A DNA stretch of 44,207 nt from Nemertoderma westbladi (GCA_032718475.1 JAUCBJ010007852.1:1-44207); one strand, 5' to 3'; counted from the stretch's first letter, positions 10,381 through 20,443 are shown. A program made the numbers and translations. The notes: generated from the letters alone by a model not told the origin.

Positions 10381-11683
10381 CTTATTGATGTGAGCCTGTA
10401 AGGGCTCTTATATTTTGTTCCAGAATGACCGCACACAATTTACAGACAATATTTAAATAAACAGTAGTTCACAAAACAAATTAAAATATAATTCACCTTG
10501 AGAGCATTTCAAATTTGTTTGTATGTTCTGCAATTTTTTTGTGTGCTATTATGTTTAAGTGCCCTGGCAGGAACTGACAGTAGCGGTAGCTAGTAATGCC
10601 GGTTCCTGCCATCGGTCAATCAGGGGTGGGTGGGGGAGGGGGGGGGGGGGGGGGGGGGAGAATTTCAAGGGATGCCGCCAGCCACTACTAAGTTCAATTC
10701 TGCCATATCCATAACCATAACCAATAGTTGTATTCCAACTATTTTTTACCTGTGATATCTGTTGTAAATAATTAAATTCTTATTTTTTGGAAGATTAGGT
10801 TTGATATTTATTTGTATTTAATTTATATCATTTTTGTTTTTACTGTAGTTCATTAATTAATTTGATTTTTAGTTTCCTACCTAGTGTTTTTTTCGATTTG
10901 CTTTGTTTTATGTCGGTGTCTAAGGAGTTCCAGACAATGGCGCCGTGATATTTTAATGAATTTTGAGTTAGTAATAGTCGGGTCCGAGGTATAAAGTAGT
11001 TTTGGCGTGTCGTTGATCGAGTATTGTAAGTATGTAAAGTGGATGTTTGTTGGAACAATGATGTTATAAAAGATCGTTTTTTGTTATTACGGATTTCCCA
11101 GATTAGTTTAGCTGTTTCAAGTATGTGTAATTTGTCTATAGGTAGTATATTTAATTGTCTGTATAGTGGTGGTGCATGTTTCCGGTAGTGACTGAAGGTA
11201 ATTGCTCTAATTAATTTGTTTATTTTAGTTTTAATCGGATTAATATGAACATGTTTAGCAGTTCCCCAGATCACTATACCGTACGTAATATATGGTTGTA
11301 TCAAAGCGTAGTAAAGTAATTTCATAATGCCTAATGGTAGGATGTGACGTAATTTGAAGAATATACCTATAGATTTTGAGATTTTTTTTAGTACATACGC
11401 GCAGTGATTTTTCCATGTAAGTTTGTTATCTATCCATATTCCTAAAAATTTTGTTGTTTGAGTTACTTTCTTGATTGGTAAGTTTTGCATATTTATATTG
11501 TTATTTGTAGGTTCCTTTTTAAATGTAAAAATTAGGTGTTCTGTTTTTTTAAGGTTTAAAGAGAGCTGATTGTCAGTAAGCCATTGTTCGACCTTTTGGA
11601 GTTCTGTGTTTACAGTGTCAGTCAGTATGGTCGGGTCTGTATGGCTGTAAAGTAGGTTAGTGTCGTCTGCGAAGGTGACACAT
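10381..11683 (-). mobile_element. 5'-truncated LINE nested inside family A
   Basis: On the minus strand an open frame enters at the RT catalytic motif ('FADDTNLLY' at about 11675-11650). It runs through 'KFLGIWIDNKLTWKNH' and 'YITYGIVIWGTA' to a stop at 10840. This is the C-terminal third of a Jockey/CR1-type RT, and the 3' untranslated part reaches about 10381. The host sequence reads 'LAGVLQG' on the left and 'DTLAPLL' on the right. These are directly consecutive in RT motif B, so the insertion point is clear. A G21 homopolymer lies at 10638-10658 inside the element. 5' truncation is the usual outcome of target-primed reverse transcription. Confidence 0.8.
10638..10658. repeat. G21 homopolymer
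   Basis: There are 21 consecutive G, preceded by other G-runs from 10623, within the nested LINE's 3' untranslated region. It could form G-quadruplexes and is prone to length errors in sequencing or replication. Confidence 0.95.
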
Positions 11684-12192
11684 TGGCACCATTACTATCC
11701 GTAATTGTACTGGATTATGCAATGAGGACAGCCACAATGGGTGAAGATCTGGGATTCACACTACAAGAATGCAGAATACAATTTGGAAAGTGTTAGTGTA
11801 CTTTTATACGGTGGTGAGACCTGGACACTAACGGTATCACTTCAATAACGGTTTGTTGGTTGAATGGTTGCTACACAAGACTACTAAGGGCAGCCCTAAA
11901 CATCAGCTGGAGAAACGTGAGAGCATGAAAACACATGAGAAACGCCGAGCTCTATGGTACTATACCACCTGTATCAACCACTCTCCGTGAACGCAGATTA
12001 AGATTCAGTGGGCACTGCTGGAGAAGTAAAGACGAGGTCATACCAGATCTACTTTTCTGGCAACCAACAATACAAAAGCATAGCCATGGACGATCGGCTA
12101 TAACATATATAGACCAGTTTGAAAGGGATACTGAACTTGGGAGAAACGAAATTGCGACAACTATGGAGAATCTACTAGTACTACTACTACTA
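11684..12192 (+). pseudogene. LINE family A, RT C-terminal half with TAG tail
   Basis: The frame resumes with 'DTLAPLLSVIVLDYAMR' and later 'VLLYGGETWTL'. From 11960 it reads 'TLRERRLRFSGHCWRSKDEV', 'LLFWQP', 'HGRSAITYIDQFERDTE' and 'RRNEIATTMEN'-like sequence, the C-terminal domain of this LINE. Frameshifts near 11770 and 11860 break it. It ends in an irregular tag/act-rich tail at 12170-12192. Confidence 0.75.
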
Positions 12193-12281
12193 TGATTGGC
12201 CTGCTGCACCCTGCTATGCTGGCTTAACAAAAATATTCTACCACCACCACACCATGCAATCCACAATGGCAAGCCCCGTGC

Positions 12282-12585
12282 AGCGTGCATTAAGAATGCT
12301 ATGGCGGCTTATCAACAAAGTTGCGCCGTTACAACTCCCTATCCCCATGACTTTGGCGAGATTATCTGCACCTTCAAGGCCAGTGTCTTTTAAGAGGCGA
12401 ATCACGAAAGTCATGGGTTGTCTTGTCTGTCCACCATGCTTATTGACTCATTGGGGCTGCCAAGGCACAAGAATGTGCACTGGCTGGTGCTCACGGCGAA
12501 AGCAATGTCCTGCTAAGCGGATGCGGCTTTGTTGAAGTGTCAAGCTTGAAGGAACCAATGAGACACCTCCAATGTTATATAGTGT
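12282..12585 (-). pseudogene. LINE family B fragment, C-terminal end
   Basis: Reverse-strand sequence matches the C-terminal coding part of the family B copy at 42330-42633, including the equivalents of 'RFAGHCFRREDQPVHN' and 'HGGQPMTFLRRILKD', with many changes. It lies tail-to-tail with the plus-strand family A copy ending at 12192. Confidence 0.75.
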
Positions 12586-13545
12586 AATTATTATTTCGTG
12601 TCACAAGACAGTGTCTCCATGGTCTATTATGTACTTCCCCAGCCTTTAACTAAAGTTGTCTTCCTTACAGTACATTTACAGCAAACGCCTTGGCCCATAT
12701 ATCGCGGCTCTAAGTAAAACTAAATTTTATTGGCTCTTATAATATAATGAGTTGCATACTATTAGTCATTGGTATTCCCCACCCAAAGCAACAGTAGTTA
12801 AACCATGGTGTAATAATTACCCTATCTAATGGGAAGAGTAAATTAATCTACTTGGCCCAAAATATTTCGTTTGTTAAATACAAAATGGTACCACTTACTG
12901 GCCCCTATATCATACTCATAGGCTATCTTTCAACGTCACAGGGATTTCCCATCCCCATCCATAGCATTCATTGAGTTACAGTTGCATCATGTTTTGTAAT
13001 TACCTTACATTACAATATATACGAGATTCCATCACTATGGAAATTATTGCAAATTGCAACTACCTATAAAAGGGGTTAAAAATAATCTGTATTATACACT
13101 ATACAGTAGTTATGATAGTAAAAAGTTTTTGATAATTTTATTTAAATTTAATAATTAATCTTATTTTTTTGCAGCATCAGAAAAGTATCATCCATGCTGA
13201 TGTCAAATTCCGATGGCAGTACTGTAGTACAGCAGTCTAGTGTTAGAAGTAGTTTCCAACTTCCCCGCTTGTAAATTTTAATTAATTCAATACAAGTGGG
13301 TAAAAAACCGTACCGGTAGGTAACATATATTTAAAATAAAACTTACACAACTTAACCGTTGCATGCAATACTGACTGTCAGAACATCACAGTCAGCATGA
13401 GTAGTAATTGAGCATGCCTTACTGACTGTCAGAACATCACAGACAGCATGAGTAGTAATTGAGTAAATATGTCGCTTGGCATTACACCAGCCAGGATTGA
13501 GTAGAACTCAGTTTCATCTCAACAGCATCAGCCACAATTATATCT
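12586..13545. other. Unassigned AT-rich DNA with a 51-bp tandem duplication
   Basis: No gene was found. A 51-bp unit starting 'gcatgc' and containing 'ctgactgtcagaacatcaca' occurs at 13361-13411 and again at 13412-13462. The rest shows no recognised feature. Confidence 0.6.
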
Positions 13546-14215
13546 GGGGCCGTATGCTTAGTACGTACTTATGGGTAGTTACTAGGGTAGTTCATACTTC
13601 ATGCTATGGTAGTTTGAACTAGTTCATATGCTCAGTCACTGACAGTATAGTTTGAAGTATAGTTCAAATTTTGTGCTTTTTTTGCTTAGCAAGCTTATTA
13701 GCAGGCTACCTAAGCTAATTTCGTAGAATTTATCTAAACAAGTGGCAGCTTTTCTTGATTTAAATGAGACTAATAACAATCTACAAACCAACCAAATATA
13801 TAATGTTCTTGAACACTTCTATGAAATTTTACTTCGCCATACATTAGACAGAAAACTAAACGTGCTATACCGGTTCGATAAGGCGGGTATTGAATTCGTC
13901 ACAGACTTGATTTGATACAACATCACCATGGTCAGACGAAATTCCGATTGCCCCCAAATAAAAGTTATGATTGCTATGCGCTACCTTGCTAGCGATTCAT
14001 ACCATTTCCTACACGCCTTCTACATTGACCAATGCAATGTTTATAGAACTGCCAATGAAGTAATCGGCAATTTGGCCCCCTGGTTGGAAACTTTGTTTAT
14101 ATTCCAACTGATCTACAACAACTCAAATCATTCCAAAGTAAGTTTTAACAAATATGTCATTTTTCAGGAGTTGTTGGGGCAGTAGATGGGGTGCCATGTT
14201 CACGGGGCTTCATAT
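13546..14215 (+). pseudogene. PIF/Harbinger DNA transposon relic (DDE transposase N-terminal part)
   Basis: The left end 'ggggccgtatgcttagtacg' at 13546 resembles Harbinger termini. A decayed transposase follows: 'YRFDKAGIEFVTDLI' at about 13868-13912 and 'CPQIKVMIAMRYLASDSYH' at about 13950-14005, the helix-turn-helix region, where the usual 'ALRFYATG' appears as 'AMRYLASD'. 'DQCNVYRTANEVIGNL' comes next, and 'GVVGAVDGVP' at about 14170-14197 is the first catalytic Asp region of DDE_Tnp_4. Stops and frameshifts separate these pieces, and the rest of the catalytic domain and the right terminus were not found. It is a dead copy. Confidence 0.75.
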
Positions 14216-14383
14216 CTGTCTATGTGAGCGGAAAGGGGTTTATAATTATTGTAAGTCACTAAAACTATAGGTAGAGAGGCCTGTATTATGCCAGTGATGA
14301 CTGCAATGGTGAGAAAGTGAAAGTAACAGAGTGTAACCTATCTGACAGTTTCCAAGTATGCACCGTTCGTAAATATGCAAAAA

Positions 14384-15702
14384 TTAATATGCAAATATTC
14401 CTAGTCCAATACTGATGTAACCTTTAGATGGGTTTACGTCGGCCATCGCTTCCACCATTTCCCTATCTGTAAACGGGTCGTCGAGGTGGGGTATATATGG
14501 AGATGATCCGATCTCCACTTCATCAGTACTGATATTTCCAACCGCACCATCAACAAGAGTAGATTCCTTGTCAAGAAGATTGTTGAATTGTTCAATAAAC
14601 TGATCATCTGTTGGAGACTGTTTATCTTCAACATCATCCATAAAACCTTTCCAGTTAACAGCCTTCCATATTGTCTGAGAGTCGTTGGAATTAATCAATC
14701 GCTCCCATCGATGGTAGCCAGTTTTCATTCCTTCTACATCTTTCTAACGGTGTTTTAAAGCGTTGGAATTGATAAAGTTTTCACGGTCTTCCACACACTT
14801 CACCACATCAGCTGGAGTTAATATATCGATAAGCGGTGGATCTATCAGCGCTAGAGATTCAGTAAAATCCTGGCAGTTTATCATCGTGTGAGAAATTCCT
14901 TTGCGAACTGAGTTGGGAGTACACACTGGTGGTGTCCACCCTGGAACTCCCAGATCGACTGATAACTGAAGAAGAATGGGAGCATGATCAGAACCTCCTA
15001 TTATGTTATCAACCTCGAATGATTCGACTAACTCTATGCAACTCCATGAACAAATCGTGTAGTCTATCTCCAAAGTCCACCGTTTACCTTTCCGATATGT
15101 GTAATTACCACCAAACTGTTTCCCCTGATACTTGAGGTGGTTAAATAACCGCTTCTCCACTCGAGCAGAGATCCACTACCCTCCGTCCCTGAGTGTTTAT
15201 ATTGTTATCAACTATTCCCACATATTCTGCCGATCCATTTAATATATCGGCCCCAGATCTTTGACCACTGGTATATATAATCGGATTACCTACCCTCCCA
15301 TTCAAGTCTCCCATAACGACAGTCTTTCCCGAATTAATGAGCTTTGACTGTATGGACGCTAAAAAAACTATCATTCGTAAATGGCGAATCAATTGGCGGT
15401 ACATAATCGCATCCAAACAAAACACCTGGAAGTAATGAAAAGGAGAACCAAATTTGCCTCTCCGTGGACTGATCTAAAGCATATATGTAACGCACAAGCA
15501 TTACAATTCCACCGCGGTGGCTTGCCGCAGCATAGTTTGCGTATGTACAGAATCCTGGAATCGTAATACATATATTAATCTTAATCTCACTAATAAAAAC
15601 AATATCCTGCTGTATAACAAACGAAAAAATGCTTTCATCAAGCAACTTATCATGTATTCCACAAATGTTCCATAAGCACAACTTTACCAAGTTTAGTTCC
15701 AA
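14384..15702 (-). pseudogene. LINE family C: APE endonuclease and start of RT, 3'-truncated
   Basis: Reading the minus strand from 15702, the pieces are 'LCLWNICGIHDKL', 'DIVFISEIKI', 'HRGGIVMLV' (first half of APE endonuclease), 'VVMGDLNGRVGN' near 15310, and 'IDYTICS' with 'GGSDHAPILLQL' (catalytic SDH) near 14990. A linker leads into 'MVEAMADVNPSKGYISIGLG' at 14455-14395, the start of an RT. The frame shifts twice between 15430 and 15150, and an in-frame TAG lies near 14745. The RT is lost after 14384. LINEs normally lose their 5' part, so loss of the 3' part implies a later deletion or rearrangement. Confidence 0.8.
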
Positions 15703-15842
15703 GCGATTCTGTGCCGGTAACCCCTAGAACAGTCTACAAGCATACCTGTCAATCACCACCTCATCCCGTAGAACAACCTTACATTTGAAATCGTATTGTA
15801 GTCTATCGTAGCCTTACGTTTGAAATCGTATCGTAGTCTACA

Positions 15843-16262
15843 TCCCAGGTAACAGAAGTCGTCCACATGCTCAAGCATGCCATCCTTTGAGCTTATGCTC
15901 ATCTGGTCAGAGACTTGCTGAGGACTTTCAAAGTTAACTGTTATTTAGAGTTAATAAAAAGACCAACAATAGAAGCAGCCTGTTCTAATGAGCTGAGGAG
16001 CCATTGGGATCCCTCTAATGATTCTGAGAGTACTCCTAAGTCATCAACAATGTTTAGATCAGTTAGGTACTTGGCAGGATTTCCTCGACTTCTGGAGCCA
16101 ATAGGTGGAGTTACCATGATGGCCTTTAAGAGTCGCTCCAAGATAGTCATTGGCTGTCCACCATGCTTAATCTCTTCTATGATGCTTCTAAACCACAAGA
16201 TTGTGCACAGGCTGGTCCTCATGGAGAAAGTAATGTCCAGCAATTCGGAGACTGTTCCTAGT
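15843..16262 (-). pseudogene. LINE family B fragment, RT middle region (rearranged)
   Basis: The reverse strand carries diverged equivalents of 'RSRGNPAKYLTDL', 'DDLGVLSESLEG' and 'SKDGMLEHVDDFCYLG' of the family B copy at 41790-42080. The segment from about 16150 to 16262 instead matches the C-terminal region ('GGQPMT', 'VHN'), so material between has been deleted or shuffled. It abuts a plus-strand family A fragment at 16262. Confidence 0.7.
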
Positions 16263-16527
16263 CTATACCACCCTCCGTGAACGCAGATTAAGATTCAGTG
16301 GGCACTGCTGGCGAAGTAAAGACGAGGTCATACCAGATCTACTTTTCTGGCAACCAACTCATGGAAAGCGTAGTCGTGGACGACCGGCCATAACATATAT
16401 AGATCAACTTGAAAGGGATACTGAACTTAGGAGAAACGAAATTGCGACAACTATGGAGTATCGGGAAGCCTGGAAGGATCTCATTTCCACTGTCCGAGTT
16501 CGCTCGACCTAGTAGTAGTAGTAGTAT
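16263..16527 (+). pseudogene. LINE family A 3' end with (TAG) tail
   Basis: This encodes the last part of the family A ORF: 'TLRERRLRFSGHCWRSKDEV', 'HGKRSRGRPAITYIDQLERD', then 'TTMEYREAWKDLISTVRVRS' ending in TAG. The stop codon is the first unit of a (tag)n tail at about 16512-16526, so this LINE appears to have almost no 3' untranslated region. Confidence 0.8.
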
Positions 16528-16608
16528 GCAGCCACAGGTGGTACCTCCTTTATGCTGCGTGGAGGTGGCAAGTTTTCTTGCAATGACCTAGAAAACCTGA
16601 CCTGACAG
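16528..16608 (-). pseudogene. LINE family B 5' leader fragment
   Basis: The reverse complement matches the 5' region of the family B copy at about 38920-39000 ('aaaacttgccacctccatgc', 'ggaggtgccacctgt'). With 15843-16262 this suggests that the family A fragment inserted into, or recombined with, a reverse-oriented family B element. Confidence 0.7.
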
Positions 16609-16773
16609 ATACGGCTAAAGAATACTGGACTGGTATATAATAAAAACATTAACATATAGGTAGGTTGATATAAACTTAAAATCTGAAAGCATTCATTTTA
16701 CACATATAGTATAAGGTCTCTAACAAAAATTCCCACCAACACAGTCTAAGCTATTTTCAACAAATTGCGTCAG

Positions 16774-16890
16774 CATTCTTGTATAAGTCCATCCATAGAT
16801 TTGGCGCCATCTATACAGTAGTTAGAGCCCAGTCTGCTACAATATACGTGTACTGGTTATACTGCTGCTCTAAAAAATCGAACATTAATT
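16774..16890 (-). pseudogene. LINE family B relic just upstream of the host gene's first exon
   Basis: This stretch is the diverged reverse complement of the family B segment around 42195-42300 (regions coding 'LLYGSPCWALTAED' and 'LDGTFTRM'). It ends about 150 bp before the ATG of the EGF/CUB gene, so part of that gene's promoter or 5' untranslated region may be built on LINE sequence. Confidence 0.65.
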
Positions 16891-17040
16891 TTGACGTTTG
16901 ATTGCATTAATTATCTGTGTGGTGTAGGTTATTTTTGTTCATATCTGATAATTATATCTGATAAGATTTTTGAGCTCTGTTTAATAATTTATTTATTTAT
17001 TCTTGTACTTTATTTCCTTGAAATTCAATTCGAGTTCACA

Positions 17041-17662
17041 ATGACAGAAAATCCAACTAATCCGACGTCAGTAAAGCTAAAGGAAGGGGGCTATTCTCGG
17101 CGTTGGTTGACAGTAGCAATTTTAGCTCTGTTGTTTGTTATGGTCGTTACCATGACAATTCTCTTTGTATTAATGATATCCAATAAAAAAGAGGAAGTAA
17201 TTGATCACAAAGGGATTGCTAAAGAAGATAACAATGAACTTATGAAATCGATTGCACATATGAATGATACTCTAATGAAAAAGATAGACAACAATGAAAT
17301 GTTAAACAAAGAACTGCGGGTTCTTATTGATGAGATTTATTCCAAATTTATAGATATGATGGGTCAGAATAAAGATACTCTAAAGGTTAAGATAGGAGAG
17401 CTAGATAATAATCTACATAAGATTAATGTCAAGCTGATGGAGCATAATGTATTGTTAGAGAAACATAAATATGGCAAAAATAAAGACATTACTATGGCTG
17501 AAACTACAGATGAGATCGATAATAAGGTAGATAACACAGTTATGGAGCAGATAACAGAGTTAGGAAATAAGATAGATGGCATTAATTATAATGTTATGAA
17601 GCAGATAGGTGAATTGAACTACAAAATAGATGCGATTACTTTTCAATTGCTGAATGATAAAG
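17041..17662 (+). CDS. Exon 1: cytoplasmic tail, transmembrane anchor, coiled coil
   Basis: The ATG at 17041 has A at -3. Upstream codons are open, but the only earlier candidate is a non-ATG codon, so 17041 is preferred. Residues 1-21 are polar and end in RR. Residues 22-46 are a hydrophobic helix (LTVAILALLFVMVVTMTILF core) followed by NKKEE. There is no cleavable signal peptide, and this layout fits a type II (N-inside) anchor. Residues from about 60 to 207 are charged with heptad-like spacing of I/L/M/V ('MKKIDNNEMLNKELRVLIDE', 'KIGELDNNLHKINVKLME') and contain an internal repeat ('ITELGNKIDGINYNVMKQ' / 'IGELNYKIDAI'). This is a likely coiled-coil stalk that could oligomerise. The exon ends ...AAA G|gtaagt in phase 1. 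Confidence 0.75.
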
Positions 17663-17946
17663 GTAAGTTAACTAGATTAACTAAGTTAACTAAGATAACT
17701 AAGATAACTACATTCTATACGGAATTTGTTATATTCATCTCATCATGATATAAAACTCATTATTTTCACTTATCAATTATTGTACCAATCTATTATCAAT
17801 TAGCCAATCAATTATTACCAATCTATTCCATAATAATATCAACATTTTTTTATTAAATATTTGATCAGAACAGTTAGTAAGTAAAATTAATATGCTACTA
17901 TTTAAGCACAAAGAAAAGTGTTAGTATTATTTTGATTACATTTTAG

Positions 17947-18072
17947 AACAAGATGAATGTCCCTCTGATGATCTCAACGAATGTAACATCAACGCAGATT
18001 GCACAAACACAAACCTCGGATATATTTGTTCTTGCCATGAAGGTTATTATGGAGATGGTTTTAACTGCACAG
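17947..18072 (+). CDS. Exon 2: calcium-binding EGF domain 1
   Basis: The exon is 126 bp, with acceptor ttttag and donor gtaaat, phase 1-1. It encodes 'EQDECPSDDLNECNINADC' followed by 'TNTNLGYICSCHEGYYGDG'. It has the six EGF cysteines plus one extra (a CPSDDLNEC start). 'CTNTNLGYICSC' fits the C-x-[DN]-x4-[FY]-x-C-x-C consensus for Asp/Asn beta-hydroxylation, typical of calcium-binding EGF. It is the most diverged of the six EGF exons and probably the founder-like first repeat. Confidence 0.85.
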
Positions 18073-18565
18073 GTAAATATAATTGAACCTTCTACAGTAA
18101 ATATTTATATTATTCAATAAAATGTTTTTATTCCAAAATTGTAACATTACTCAATGCCATTAGTAACAACAGTGAGATGTTACTTAGCACTTTACAACTT
18201 TAGAGGACATTACATCCTGTACATTTAGTGATATATTATTATGTTGTAATGCCCCAACAGTGCGACTTTACAGTTCATCCGTTCAATGCAAGTGAACCTG
18301 AAACATGGGACATAAACACCACATAAACAACATAAACAATATCAAACACATAAACAATTACCACATAAACAATAATTGGTATTTATTATTAATTGCCTGA
18401 CAGCCAGGCAGTAGCTACCGGTATCGCTCTCGGTACTATTCACCGGTCTCCGTGGCTCGGGGAACATGGCTCCAAACGCCACCATAAATATAAACTTGTT
18501 TTTTTTATAACATATTATATATATATATATATATATCATATCATATTATATATAACATATAACAT

Positions 18566-18771
18566 ATTCCAAAATTTTAACATTACGAAATAATTGTATA
18601 TATATATTATAAGTGATAGAAACTGCACAATTAAAATTAGTTGCTGTATAAATAAATGTAAAAATGACATAAATTTTACATTTATTTATACAGCAACTAA
18701 TTTTAATTGTGCAGTTTCTATCACTTATAATATATATATACAATCATTTCGTAATGTTAAAATTTTGGAAT
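18566..18771. repeat. 206-bp near-perfect palindrome
   Basis: A left arm at 18566-18663 and a right arm at 18674-18771 are reverse complements over 98 bp, with a single mismatch seen, and are separated by 10 bp. The arms include 'agtgatagaaactgcacaat' and 'agttgctgtataaataaatg'. It could extrude as a cruciform or, in the pre-mRNA, form a long hairpin. No clear target-site duplication was seen; it could be a MITE-like element or a local inverted duplication. Confidence 0.9.
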
Positions 18772-18782
18772 AAAACTACATA

Positions 18783-18915
18783 CATACTTGTTGTAAAGTA
18801 CTTTACAGTGTTCTGATCATCATGGCTTTATTTTCACTCACTCACTAACGTTCGTTCGTGTAACAAAGCCACTCGGATCATCACACTGTAAAGTGCTACT
18901 TTACACACAAGTATG
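18783..18915. repeat. Imperfect inverted repeat, MITE-like
   Basis: The arms of about 50 bp begin 'catacttgttgtaaagtact' and end with the complementary 'agtgctactttacacacaag' followed by tatg. Within the arms, 'cagtgttctgatcatcatgg' pairs imperfectly with sequence around 18875-18890. The loop carries 'cactcactcactaacgttcg'. It lies only 11 bp after the large palindrome. Confidence 0.75.
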
Positions 18916-18997
18916 AAAATAGTTATATGATTTCATATTGCAAACTTTATGTAATTTCAAATATTAATTAATGATTTAACTATCGATATATGAAGCT

Positions 18998-19084
18998 AGG
19001 ACAACTCCGACCCGGACAATTCCGACAAGGACAATTCCGACCCATTCAAAGATCGAAGGAAATTTTCATGGGTCGGAATTGTCC
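18998..19084. repeat. Hairpin with reiterated 'ggacaattccgac'
   Basis: Three direct variants of 'ggacaa(c/t)tccgac' at about 18998-19044 are followed by a perfect 16-bp inverted copy: ggacaattccgaccca at 19029-19044 and tgggtcggaattgtcc at 19069-19084. Confidence 0.85.
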
Positions 19085-19579
19085 AAATCCAAATAAGTAA
19101 AAATGAGTTTATTTTTTTTACCGGTAATCAGTAACAAAAATCTATGTTCTAGAACACTAACATTTTTATTAACTGATAGCTAATATGTTTAGAATATTTT
19201 CAAAAAGAGTAGCAAGAACTTTGCATGAAATGTTTGGCATGCAAGGAGGTTTGGCATAAATGTCTTTCCAGGGACTTTTTTAATTCAGGATTGGAGGAAT
19301 TTTTCTACAAATTTATTAGTATAACTACTAACTAATAACTAACTAAAACCATTAGCAACATTCAATTCACAAGGTAGTTTATACAATAAATAATAAATTA
19401 TATATTTATATTTATTTAATACATTATCTTTTATTACAAATTTTAATTAATATCATTATTTTAATATAACAATTTATGTAAAGGTAATATTTCATGTAAA
19501 TATTATAATATAAAAACCATTATTATTATAAAATAATTGGTTTAATGTAATATTAATTTGCATTTATAATATGCTTTAG

Positions 19580-19702
19580 ATGTTGATGAATGTCAAACTG
19601 GTACTCATAATTGCGATAGTAATGCAAACTGTTCAAATATTATTGCGTCATTTGTGTGTGCTTGCAATTCAGGATATTCTGGTGATGGCTTACAATGCAA
19701 TG
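19580..19702 (+). CDS. Exon 3: calcium-binding EGF domain 2
   Basis: The exon is 123 bp, phase 1-1, with acceptor gctttag and donor gtaagc. It encodes 'DVDECQTGTHNCDSNANC' then 'SNIIASFVCACNSGYSGDG' and 'LQCNG', with six cysteines. The D-V-D-E start supplies calcium ligands, and the C-x-N-x4-F-x-C-x-C hydroxylation consensus is present. 'IIAS' replaces the 'VDGG' of sister repeats. Confidence 0.9.
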
Positions 19703-19814
19703 GTAAGCTAATCTCAAAAAATCTAAATTAAATACTAAGCCTAGAATGTATTTTGTAATTGAGATTCAATATTTGAAAAGTTAAGGATGTAATTTAATTT
19801 ATTTTATGCTTTAG

Positions 19815-19937
19815 ATAATGATGAATGTGAAACTGGTTATCATAATTGCCATAATGATGCTAACTGCACAAATGTTGATGGAGGATTTGAGTGTGCTTGT
19901 AATTCAGGATATTCTGGCGATGGCTTACAATGCAATG
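19815..19937 (+). CDS. Exon 4: calcium-binding EGF domain 3
   Basis: The exon is 123 bp, phase 1-1. It encodes 'DNDECETGYHNCHNDANC' then 'TNVDGGFECACNSGYSGDG' and 'LQCNG'. Calcium-binding and hydroxylation consensus residues are present. The flanking introns are near-copies of their neighbours ('gctttag' acceptor, 'gtaagttaatct' donor side), showing that exon and intron were duplicated together. Confidence 0.9.
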
Positions 19938-20077
19938 GTAAGTTAATCTAAAAAAAAATCTATATTAAATGCTAAGTCTAGAATGTATTTGAGATGTAAG
20001 AGATGTAGAATGTAATTGTAATTGAGATCCAATATTGGAACAGTTAAGGATGTAATTTAATTTATTATATGCTTTAG

Positions 20078-20200
20078 ATGTTGATGAATGTCAAACTGGT
20101 TCTCATAATTGCGATAGCAATGCAAACTGTACAAATAATGATGGAGGATTCGTGTGTGTTTGCAATTTAGGATATTCTGGTGATGGCTTACAATGCTCTG
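20078..20200 (+). CDS. Exon 5: calcium-binding EGF domain 4
   Basis: The exon is 123 bp, phase 1-1, with donor gtaata. It encodes 'DVDECQTGSHNCDSNANC' then 'TNNDGGFVCVCNLGYSGDG' and 'LQCSG'. All six cysteines and the calcium-binding motif are retained. Confidence 0.9.
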
Positions 20201-20320
20201 GTAATAATCTAATCTCATAATAAAGTATATCAGTTAATACTAAGCACATAATGTATTTTGTAATTTAGTTTCATGATGGGCAAAGTTAAGAAATATATTC
20301 GCATTTATTATATGCTTTAG

Positions 20321-20443
20321 ATTTTAATGAATGCCAGAATGGAAGTCATAATTGCCATAGTAATGCAAATTGCACAAATGTTGATGGAGGATTTGAGTGT
20401 GCTTGCAATTCAGGATATTCTGGGGATGGTTTATCATGCACTG
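20321..20443 (+). CDS. Exon 6: calcium-binding EGF domain 5
   Basis: The exon is 123 bp, phase 1-1. It encodes 'DFNECQNGSHNCHSNANC' then 'TNVDGGFECACNSGYSGDG' and 'LSCTG'. The donor is gtaagc at 20444, and an LTR retrotransposon begins 13 nt into the intron, leaving the donor itself intact. Confidence 0.9.

Larger units (their letters stand above)
18073..19579. other. Intron 2, with hairpins and simple repeats
   Basis: It contains reiterated 'acataaacaa' at about 18307-18376, a (TA)n run at 18519-18536, a 206-bp near-perfect palindrome, a second inverted repeat and a hairpin (listed separately). The remaining sequence from 19085 to 19570 is AT-rich with nothing recognised. Confidence 0.7.

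Noticed and set aside
13190-13300. Possible exon after 'tttttttgcag'
   Set aside because: There is a good acceptor-like sequence, but the following frame has early stops and no domain, and there is no partner exon.
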